From positions 1 through 9,943 of the forward strand of contig CALATK010000073.1 of NCBI GenBank assembly GCA_937891805.1: a DNA stretch of 9,943 nt, read 5' to 3'. The position numbers were made by a program, and so were the translations under genes. Origin of the DNA: an uncultured Fibrobacter sp. Its GTDB lineage: Bacteria > Fibrobacterota > Fibrobacteria > Fibrobacterales > Fibrobacteraceae. The notes below the pieces were generated by a model. That model was not told the DNA's origin. It did not search any database and was given only the letters and a program-made list of their open reading frames with translations. How positions within the stretch are numbered: the first letter of the stretch is position 1; each line of letters starts with the position of its first letter. Shown piece by piece: positions 1 to 5,247 of this stretch.

Positions 1-2
1 TG

Positions 3-314
3 CAAGAGGACCCCTTCGGAGACAAGGACGACGACCCGGCAGTTACTGCCTCCACGGAACAGGTACAGCCAACCGCAGAGCAGCCGCAGGAACCCGCACC
101 GTCCGTTGAACAAAGTATCGGACAATCCGCTGAGCAGACGCCTGCAGCAGAACAAGTTCAGCAGGTCCTGGATCCTTCCCCTATCGCTTCGCTCCAGGGT
201 CAGGATGACAAAGGAGAGTCGGCTCAAGACGAAACCGCCGAGCCTTCTACTCCAGAGAATAACGAAACATCCCAAGATGACGAAGGCCCCGTCGTTTACG
301 GGAGCCAGGACTAG
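3..314 (+). CDS. C-terminal tail of an unidentified acidic, Gln/Pro/Glu-rich protein (5' end outside window)
   Basis: An open frame enters from the left edge and runs 103 codons to a TAG stop at 312-314. It contains no start codon that would make it complete, so it is the 3' part of a longer gene. The peptide is built almost entirely from Q, E, D, P, S, T and A (for example QPTAEQPQEPAPSVEQ) and ends in GPVVYGSQD. It has no hydrophobic core, membrane segment or cysteines, so it is best read as an intrinsically disordered acidic tail. The parent protein cannot be named from this tail. Bases 170-209 inside the frame resemble a dispersed palindromic repeat, so part of the tail may be repeat-derived. 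The gene is convergent with the minus-strand gene ending at 342, with a 27-nt gap. Confidence 0.72.
   Translation, partial: QEDPFGDKDDDPAVTASTEQVQPTAEQPQEPAPSVEQSIGQSAEQTPAAEQVQQVLDPSPIASLQGQDDKGESAQDETAEPSTPENNETSQDDEGPVVYGSQD
170..209. repeat. Dispersed-repeat-like segment inside a coding tail
   Basis: The segment begins GGATCCTTC, contains CGCTTCGCTC and ends CAGGATGAC. From memory this matches the general form of intergenic palindromes (GTCATCCTGAGCGAAGC...GGATC when reversed) seen in many bacterial genomes. Here it lies inside an open frame and carries small insertions relative to that form. The outer arms (ATCCT with AGGAT) can pair. Assignment to a repeat family is from recollection and was not searched. 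Confidence 0.35.
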
Positions 315-336
315 TTAATACCACCAATACCGCAGG

Positions 337-363
337 AAAAATCAATCCCAGTTGATGCTGGGA
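337..363 (-). terminator. Candidate intrinsic terminator of the peptidase operon
   Basis: On the minus strand, TCCCAG (363-358) pairs with CTGGGA (351-346) around a 6-nt CATCAA loop. It is followed closely by TTGATTTTT, ending near 337. The stem is short (6 bp), but the GC content and trailing T-run fit a Rho-independent terminator. It overlaps the last codons and stop of the 94-residue gene and sits in the convergent gap. Confidence 0.5.
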
Positions 364-626
364 GGCGGGTCCTTAAGGTCCTTATTTTGCTTGGCGGCCT
401 CGAATTTCTTTTCCAGAAGTTCTGCACGGCTTTTCTGGGCTTCCTTGGCGGCGGCGAACTTGGCGTCCAATTCGGAACTGCGGGACTTCTGTTCTTTCAA
501 GAAGTCGTCGAAGGACTTGAGTTCCTTCTTGAACTCCTTGTGGGAAAGAACTTCGCCGGTATCGGCGTCCACCACGATTTCGCCCTTGCACATGGGGCAT
601 TCGACAGTCAGCGTTCTCACGGCCAT
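342..626 (-). CDS. Small CxxC-motif, coiled-coil protein of unknown function
   Basis: The gene encodes 94 residues and starts at ATG 626 with AGGAGA four bases upstream. That Shine-Dalgarno overlaps the TAG stop of the peptidase gene, and the intergenic gap is only 8 nt, so the two are probably co-translated. The N-terminus has one CPMC knuckle (C10, C13) within TVECPMCKGEI, followed by the turn VDADTGEVLSHKEF. Residues about 28-82 are highly charged with Ala/Leu spacing, as expected for a long helix or coiled coil. The protein ends in PPPSINWD. A single CxxC suggests a half zinc site, which would need a second subunit or partner to complete; that is inference. It has no signal peptide or membrane segment and is probably cytoplasmic. 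I do not recognise a characterised family. Confidence 0.82.
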   Translation of the reverse strand: MAVRTLTVECPMCKGEIVVDADTGEVLSHKEFKKELKSFDDFLKEQKSRSSELDAKFAAAKEAQKSRAELLEKKFEAAKQNKDLKDPPPSINWD

Positions 627-634
627 AGAGTCTC

Positions 635-1348
635 CTAATCCCTGCGCCCGCCGATAAGGCCTGCGCGATACGCCCAGTAGAGCAGTTGCAAAATGGAGGA
701 AACGGCGGCAGCCACATAGGTAAGCCCCGCCGCAAAGAGCACACCGGAGACGGTGTTGTATTCCCGACCCTGGGCCACGATGTCCATACGGGCAAGGGCC
801 TTCTTGGCGCGGGAAGAAGCGTCAAATTCCACAGGGACGGTTACCAAGGTAAAGAACGTCGCAATGGCAAAAAGCAACACACCCACTATAGCCAAAGAGT
901 ATCCCAGCGCCCGACCGGCGCTCATCAAGATAATTCCGAGAATCACAAGCCAGGGCCCTAGATTGGAGCCGATATTTGCTGCAGGGACAATAAAGGAACG
1001 GAGCCACAGGGGGAAATACCCCTGAGCGTGCTGGATGGCGTGGCCTACTTCGTGGGCGGCAACACCTGCGGCACTGGCGTTCTGGCCGTAATAGACTTCC
1101 TTGGACAGGTTCAGGGTCTTGTTCAGAGGGTTGTAATGGTCCGACAAAAATCCCTGATGCACCAGGACCTTAACGTCGGTAATGCCCGCGTCCATCAAAA
1201 TAGCCTTGGCCACGTCGGCGCCGGTAAGCCCGCTCGTAATGCGGACTTTCTGGCCCGCCGCAAAGCGGCTCTTGACCAGCATGGAAACGGTGCCCGAAAG
1301 CACCAGGGTCACAAGCAATATGGACATGTACAAAGGATCGAACATCAT
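635..1348 (-). CDS. YugP-type membrane zinc metallopeptidase (Zn_peptidase_2 family)
   Basis: The protein has 237 residues, close to the usual size of YugP-like putative neutral zinc metallopeptidases. It carries the HEVGH zinc motif at residues 99-103 within AAHEVGHAIQH. An N-terminal membrane helix spans about 7-25. Hydrophobic segments follow at about 130-145, 148-171 and 203-225. A conserved-looking PVEFDAS motif lies at 172-178, and its Glu174 is a candidate third zinc ligand. The start is ATG 1348 (Met-Met), preceded by AGGAGAT with good spacing. The likely role is proteolysis at the cytoplasmic membrane; the substrate is unknown for the family. The 94-residue CxxC gene follows after 8 nt. 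Family assignment rests on motif and topology and is fairly secure; the biological role is not. Confidence 0.9.
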   Translation of the reverse strand: MMFDPLYMSILLVTLVLSGTVSMLVKSRFAAGQKVRITSGLTGADVAKAILMDAGITDVKVLVHQGFLSDHYNPLNKTLNLSKEVYYGQNASAAGVAAHEVGHAIQHAQGYFPLWLRSFIVPAANIGSNLGPWLVILGIILMSAGRALGYSLAIVGVLLFAIATFFTLVTVPVEFDASSRAKKALARMDIVAQGREYNTVSGVLFAAGLTYVAAAVSSILQLLYWAYRAGLIGGRRD

Positions 1349-1354
1349 AAGCGG

Positions 1355-1380
1355 ATCTCCTGGGGAATAATATACAAAAT
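1355..1380 (-). promoter_or_regulatory. RBS and candidate -10 element of the peptidase gene
   Basis: Reading the minus strand, ATTTTG is followed by TATATT (1374-1369), a plausible -10 hexamer, and then by AGGAGAT (1361-1355), a clear ribosome-binding site for ATG 1348. No convincing -35 is visible; that position would fall inside the heptamer array. The ATTTTGTAT string recurs just upstream of the TolC gene. Confidence 0.35.
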
Positions 1381-1381
1381 A

Positions 1382-1486
1382 GTGGTGAGTGGTGAGTGGT
1401 GAGTTGTGAGTTATGAGTTATGAGTTATGAGTTGTGAGTGGTGAGTTGTGAGTGATGAGTTGTGAGTTGTGAGTTATGAGTTGCGA
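1382..1486. repeat. Heptamer tandem array 1: 15 units of GTKRTGA
   Basis: There are fifteen head-to-tail 7-bp units without a gap. Counts are GTTGTGA five times, GTGGTGA four times, GTTATGA four times, and GTGATGA and GTTGCGA once each. Nearly all variation is confined to unit positions 3 (G/T) and 4 (G/A). The array opens the 373-base gene-free stretch between the peptidase gene (start 1348) and the permease gene (end 1722). I see no gene in that stretch; a reading frame through it translates into a 7-residue periodic peptide and is an artefact. Confidence 0.95.
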
Positions 1487-1515
1487 GGTTCGGGATGTGG
1501 GCCTTAAACGTTGTC

Positions 1516-1536
1516 ATCCCCGACTTGGTCGGGGAT
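1516..1536. repeat. Perfect 9-bp-stem palindrome (ATCCCCGAC-TTG-GTCGGGGAT)
   Basis: A 9-bp perfect GC-rich inverted repeat with a 3-nt TTG loop lies between two heptamer arrays. No T-run follows on either strand, so it does not look like a classical intrinsic terminator. It resembles the GTCATCCCCG...CGGGGATC class of dispersed intergenic palindromes, which I recall from many bacterial genomes. It could act as a mobile repeat, an RNA 3'-end stabiliser for the exporter transcript, or a barrier between operons; none of these is shown by the sequence. Confidence 0.8.
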
Positions 1537-1562
1537 CCGCTAGACGTAGGTGTTAAGGATAT

Positions 1563-1611
1563 GAGGTTCGAGGTTCGAGGTTCGAGGCGCGAGGCACGAG
1601 GCACGAGGTTG
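1563..1611. repeat. Heptamer tandem array 2: 7 units of GAGGYNC
   Basis: Seven contiguous 7-bp units: GAGGTTC three times, GAGGCGC once, GAGGCAC twice, and a terminal GAGGTTG. The constant half is GAGG and the variable part is the last three bases. It has the same 7-bp period as arrays 1 and 3 but an unrelated unit sequence. Confidence 0.93.
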
Positions 1612-1613
1612 AC

Positions 1614-1671
1614 ACCTCTTGAGACCTGCAGTCCTAACCACTGTTTACTGACCTCTTTACCTCTTGAGACC
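1614..1671. repeat. Direct repeat of ACCTCTTGAGACC, two copies 45 bp apart
   Basis: The 13-mer ACCTCTTGAGACC occurs at 1614-1626 and again at 1659-1671. The bases between include further related strings (TTTACTG, ACCTCTTTACC, TCCTAAC), suggesting a decayed 7-bp-periodic patch linking arrays 2 and 3. No coding signal is seen. Confidence 0.7.
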
Positions 1672-1676
1672 ATTGG

Positions 1677-1725
1677 CCCCTAAATCCTAACCCCTAGATC
1701 CTAGCCCCTAAATCCTAACCCCTAC
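1677..1725. repeat. Heptamer tandem array 3: 7 units alternating CCCCTAR / ATCCTAR, overlapping a stop codon
   Basis: Seven contiguous 7-bp units alternate between CCCCTAA/G/C and ATCCTAA/G, giving a 14-bp super-period. The last unit (1719-1725) contains the minus-strand TAG stop of the second permease gene (1722-1724). On the minus strand the array has four GGGG tracts exactly 14 bp apart, with GG doublets between them. Confidence 0.92.
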
Positions 1726-2912
1726 ATATCTCCGGTCTTGAGCCTGGAGCCGTCCCGCAGGTGGGTAAGCGTCAGGCCTAAAACCATGTAGAATACCGCC
1801 TGGGTCGCCAGAGGCAAGAGGTAGGTAGCGGCATCGCTAACGCCTGCACCCCGCTGTTCAATGGCAAGCCACGCCGGAATGGCAAAAGTCGAGGGGAAAA
1901 AGCTGGAAAGGCCTTTCATCCAAATCGGGGCCAATTCAACAGGCCAACTAAAATTGGACAAGAACAGGAGCGGAATGGACATGTACAGGAACAGCTGCAC
2001 GCTGGTTTCGCGCCGCAAGAACACCTGGGACACCACCATGCCGAAATTGATGACCGCAAGCAGGAAAATAAAGGTAAATACCGCCATGGGCAAGAATTCA
2101 CCACGACGGGGAAAGTCAAAGACATCGTAGATGACGAAGTGGTAAAACAATATGAAGCTGCAATAGTGAACAAAGTAAGCGAAGGAGCGACCAAAGTACC
2201 GATAGAACAGGCCTTCATTTTCATGAGCGGTATTGCGTTGCAACTTGCGGAACTTGCGGTGGGCGCGAGCACCCCCAAGCAAGCAAAGGCCAATCACCAA
2301 GGTCTGTTGCAATATCAGCACCAGCACGCTAGGGACAACGTAATTGGAATAACTTCCCGTATTGTTGTACATGGTCTGAATGCCCAGGGGAATCGGGTCA
2401 CGCATGGCCATGGCCTGCGCGGCGGGAACCTTCTTGGAAAGGGCGATTCGCTTGACCTTGGTTGTAGCCCCGAGGGTTAAGGCACAGGTGGAAAACGCCG
2501 TGGAGATGTTTCCATGAAGCATCACGTAGGCGCCGTGGGTAAACACGTTGACCACCACATTCTCGCCCTTCTGTAAATTCGCCTCCATCCCCTTGGGAAT
2601 GACCATAAATCCATATATATCTTCGTTCGCCATGGATTCTTCGGCATCGTGAATCTGGCCGAAGGTTTGCCGCACACTCACCTGCTGAGAAGCGTCTGCC
2701 ATCTGGACGAGTTCGCGGGAAAGCTTGCTGTGGTCCATATCCACGACGGCTACGGGAATCTTGGAAACGGTCTGGTACTTGTAGGGCATGGGGTAATAGA
2801 ACGCATAGAGCACGCCAGCCACCACCAGCAAAAGCACCGCCGCCGCGTCGGTATAGAACAGCTTCCATTCCGCAACGGCCACCATGAAGAACCGCTTGAG
2901 GGCATCAATCAT
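1722..2912 (-). CDS. ABC-2-type transporter permease, second of the exporter pair (YhhJ/YbhR-like)
   Basis: An inner-membrane permease of 396 residues from ATG 2912. I prefer this start because GGAGG lies six bases upstream; the longer frame begins at GTG 2945 with no ribosome-binding site. Topology is typical of the ABC-2 family: one N-terminal helix (about 22-40), a large extracytoplasmic domain (about 41-185), then a bundle of helices (about 190-213, 246-266, 273-297, 303-319, 364-384). The family-like motif SNFSWPVELAPIWMKGL (319-335) precedes FFPST. No Walker A or ABC signature is present, so it supplies only the membrane path. It overlaps the preceding permease gene by 8 nt, implying translational coupling and probably a heterodimer. 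Its stop codon lies within heptamer array 3. Confidence 0.88.
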   Translation of the reverse strand: MIDALKRFFMVAVAEWKLFYTDAAAVLLLVVAGVLYAFYYPMPYKYQTVSKIPVAVVDMDHSKLSRELVQMADASQQVSVRQTFGQIHDAEESMANEDIYGFMVIPKGMEANLQKGENVVVNVFTHGAYVMLHGNISTAFSTCALTLGATTKVKRIALSKKVPAAQAMAMRDPIPLGIQTMYNNTGSYSNYVVPSVLVLILQQTLVIGLCLLGGARAHRKFRKLQRNTAHENEGLFYRYFGRSFAYFVHYCSFILFYHFVIYDVFDFPRRGEFLPMAVFTFIFLLAVINFGMVVSQVFLRRETSVQLFLYMSIPLLFLSNFSWPVELAPIWMKGLSSFFPSTFAIPAWLAIEQRGAGVSDAATYLLPLATQAVFYMVLGLTLTHLRDGSRLKTGDM

Positions 2913-4227
2913 CTGATACCTCCGGCGGTCGATTTTCTTCGCCACGGTTCATCTGCGGATTCATCAGGTTCAGATGCAGCCTTTCCGTATTTCGGGCTCC
3001 GTGTCTGTTTCCGATTCCATAATTCGCAGGATTCAAATCATCGGTGACCACGCCCAGGGCAGCCTTAATCTTGTCCTTCGCAGATCCGTGCTGTCGGACC
3101 CAGTTCAATTCCTTGCGCTTGGAGGCAAACCAGCGCACATACAGGAGCCTTGTGGCCAGCAACTGCCAGAACAGTCCCATAAAAAGAAGGGTGACGATAC
3201 TATCCCAAGCGTGCGCGCTGCCGGCAGGGCCCACCAACATGGCGGACTGGACCTTGAGCAGGTGTGTCAGCGGCAACAGGTAGGCAAAACAGCGCACCAC
3301 AAAGGGCATGGCCATCAGGGGGAAGGTCTGCCCCGCAAAGGCAAAGGCAGGGCCGCCAATCACACCCGCCACACTTGTAGCCATGCGCATGTTTCCCGTA
3401 ATGCCCACAAAGGTCGCACCCGCCCCGGTGCAGGCCAGAATCATGGCCAGCTGGCCCGCCGACACCAAGACGAACTCCCTAAAGGTCATGGGGGTCAGCG
3501 TGCTATGGGCGTAGGCATACACCGCCATAAAGGCAAGCCACTGGACAACAATTAGGGGCAACATGGTCGCGCACATAAGGACGGCGCGGGATTTTCCGGC
3601 ACGCCTGATCATCCAGCGGACCGTATGGTCCCTGAAGGGAAAACTGAACACGTAAACCGCCCCAAGAATTGCCGCCAAATGGAAGATGGCACTGACCAGC
3701 CCCAGCCCCAAGAACCCCTGGTAGTTACCTTCGAGATTGCCGACGGAATGGAGTTCCACCTGGACAGGATTGTCGATTCCTGCGGTAAAGAGCCCTTCGC
3801 CCACATTCGTCACCACCGCACGGATTTCTTTTAAGGCAAAGGAATTGGTCAGGTAGTTCTGCCCGCTGGAAAACACGGGAATCACAGGCGTCTCGAGGCG
3901 AAGGGCGCGTCGTTCCATATTGTACGGAATAACGAGAAACGCCTGCAGGTCTCCACGGATTACCGCATGTTCGCATTCCCCGATGTCGCTGCAGTCCTGG
4001 ACCACATCCAGAACGGGGTCCGACCGCAAGGCGTTTTCCAGTTTATCGGCTAGCAGGGATGCGTCCTGGCGGACAATACCGATGGGCACGTGCTGAATAA
4101 TGCGGGCAGAGAAAAACTCCACCATGAACACGGAGGTTCCCACGGGCAACAAGAGAATCACCAGCCACAAGACGATGTTTGGACTGAAATAAATCTTCTT
4201 GACCGTGTCTAAAAAGGCCTTGAACAC
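2905..4227 (-). CDS. ABC-2-type transporter permease, first of the exporter pair (YbhS-like)
   Basis: The protein has 440 residues and starts at GTG 4227, with AAGGGG eight bases upstream in the 21-nt gap after the fusion-protein gene. It has an N-terminal helix (about 18-38) and an extracytoplasmic domain (about 39-170) that contains two close cysteines (C79, C85) and the segment PVFSSGQNYLTNSF. Membrane segments follow at about 172-196, 215-239, 250-275, 282-312 and 342-364. After the last helix comes a basic-then-polar tail of about 75 residues (365-440), unusual because most ABC-2 permeases of this type end soon after the final helix. There is no ATPase motif. It is paired with the second permease downstream and HlyD upstream. 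It likely forms half of the inner-membrane channel; the substrate is not inferable. Confidence 0.88.
   Translation of the reverse strand: MFKAFLDTVKKIYFSPNIVLWLVILLLPVGTSVFMVEFFSARIIQHVPIGIVRQDASLLADKLENALRSDPVLDVVQDCSDIGECEHAVIRGDLQAFLVIPYNMERRALRLETPVIPVFSSGQNYLTNSFALKEIRAVVTNVGEGLFTAGIDNPVQVELHSVGNLEGNYQGFLGLGLVSAIFHLAAILGAVYVFSFPFRDHTVRWMIRRAGKSRAVLMCATMLPLIVVQWLAFMAVYAYAHSTLTPMTFREFVLVSAGQLAMILACTGAGATFVGITGNMRMATSVAGVIGGPAFAFAGQTFPLMAMPFVVRCFAYLLPLTHLLKVQSAMLVGPAGSAHAWDSIVTLLFMGLFWQLLATRLLYVRWFASKRKELNWVRQHGSAKDKIKAALGVVTDDLNPANYGIGNRHGARNTERLHLNLMNPQMNRGEENRPPEVSDD
2913..2923 (-). promoter_or_regulatory. RBS that decides the start of the second permease
   Basis: Minus-strand GGAGG (2923-2919) is followed by six bases (TATCAG) and then ATG 2912. 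It lies inside the last codons of the first permease gene. The alternative GTG at 2945 lacks such a site, which supports the shorter protein. Confidence 0.75.
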
Positions 4228-4248
4228 GACCCCTGCCCCTTGCGGCTG

Positions 4249-5247
4249 CTACTTCAGTTGCTCCAGCGGGAACAACACGCTCATGCCGGGCCTCAGGTTT
4301 TCCACCTCTACCGTCGGGCGCAGGCGCACTTCGAAAGTCTTCAGGTCAAAGCCGCCACTTTCCTTGGAACTTTTCCAGGTGGCATAGTCCCCAACGGGGG
4401 CAATGTAGGACACTTCCATCTCCACGGCAGCGTTCAATGCCGGAACTGGCAGAACAAAGGTCTTGCCCTTGGTCACGTTCTTCAAGAAATCTTCCCGCAG
4501 GTGGAACACCGCCCAGGCGTCCTTCAGGTCGGTCACGGCGATTACCGGCATGCCCGCCCCCACGACCTCGCCTTCTTCCACCACCTTCAGGGTGACCTCG
4601 CCCGCGATGGGGCTCTTGATTTTTGTTTCTTCCAGATAGGCGTTCACCTCGGCGTTGGCGCCTTCGGCCTGCTTCACCAGGGCTTCTGCCGCCTCCTTGT
4701 CTTCGTCGCGGGCGCCTGCCAGGGCCATCTCGTACTGGGCCCGAGCCGCATCGGCAGCCCCCTGGGAGGCCTTCATCTGGGTTTCGGCCTCGTCCCGTTT
4801 CTGCAGCGGAAGCACGCCTTCGTTATAGAGTTTCTGCACCCGCTCGTAGGTGTTCTTCGCCAGGTTGGCGGCATCTTGTGCACGGGCCGCCAAGGCCTTC
4901 AGGGCCTTCACGTCTTCGGAGCGGGCACCGTTTTTCGCCTTGTTGGCCTGGGCCTTGGCCGCCCCCAGCGCTCCCTGGGCCTGCATCTTCTTGGCCTCGA
5001 TTTCGGGACTGTTGATGACCGCCACCAAGGCGTTCTTCTTGACAGTCTGACCTTCACGGACCAAAAGTTTTTCTATGCGTCCGGGGACTTTCCCTGCCAC
5101 CAACACGCGGCGGGCTTCCATTTGCCCCTGCAAGTACTTGTCCTTCGGCTTTGTCGCAAATTCCTGAAGTTGCAGAATAGCCGCCACCATAAGGGCCACC
5201 AGCACGACAATCGCAAAAATCTTGCTTGCAAACTTTATCTTGTCCAT
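4249..5247 (-). CDS. HlyD-family periplasmic membrane fusion protein (YbhG/YhiI-like)
   Basis: The 332-residue protein bridges inner-membrane permeases to the outer-membrane channel. An N-terminal signal anchor spans about 7-26. A lipoyl-like half follows (about 41-80, with AGKVPGRIEKLLVREGQTV), then a long alpha-hairpin (about 83-205) with Ala-rich heptads. The second lipoyl half is at about 208-240 (KIKSPIAGEVTLKVVEEGEV). A beta-barrel segment ends in LRPGMSVLF (318-326). The hairpin has a twice-occurring GAR-x-EDxxA motif (107-115, 178-186). GDYATWKSSKESGGFDLKTF (286-305) resembles the GxFAT...GGFD-KTFEVR region of YhiI/YbhG fusion proteins. The start is ATG 5247, which shares its A with the TAA stop of the TolC gene (TAATG). 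The GGAAGGAA ribosome-binding site lies in the last TolC codons, so translation is coupled. Confidence 0.92.
   Translation of the reverse strand: MDKIKFASKIFAIVVLVALMVAAILQLQEFATKPKDKYLQGQMEARRVLVAGKVPGRIEKLLVREGQTVKKNALVAVINSPEIEAKKMQAQGALGAAKAQANKAKNGARSEDVKALKALAARAQDAANLAKNTYERVQKLYNEGVLPLQKRDEAETQMKASQGAADAARAQYEMALAGARDEDKEAAEALVKQAEGANAEVNAYLEETKIKSPIAGEVTLKVVEEGEVVGAGMPVIAVTDLKDAWAVFHLREDFLKNVTKGKTFVLPVPALNAAVEMEVSYIAPVGDYATWKSSKESGGFDLKTFEVRLRPTVEVENLRPGMSVLFPLEQLK

Noticed and set aside
106..318. Plus-strand frame of 70 codons at the left end
   Set aside because: It overlaps the acidic tail frame that enters from the window edge. Its composition (Ser/Arg/Lys mix) is that of a shifted reading frame and no ribosome-binding site is present.
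382..825. Minus-strand frame of 147 codons across the peptidase/CxxC gene junction
   Set aside because: It is a shifted frame of two genes that each have good starts and motifs. Its Arg/Pro-rich peptide is typical of out-of-frame reading.
1382..1486. Array 1 considered as a CRISPR array or a coding repeat
   Set aside because: Units are contiguous 7-mers with no spacers, and the period is not a multiple of three, so neither reading fits.
1425..1673. Minus-strand frame of 82 codons through the repeat region
   Set aside because: It reads through heptamer arrays and yields a 7-residue periodic peptide (TTHNSQL type); there is no ribosome-binding site. The periodicity is explained by the DNA repeats.
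2913..2945. N-terminal extension of the second permease from GTG 2945
   Set aside because: No ribosome-binding site precedes GTG 2945, while ATG 2912 has GGAGG at ideal spacing and starts just before the membrane helix.
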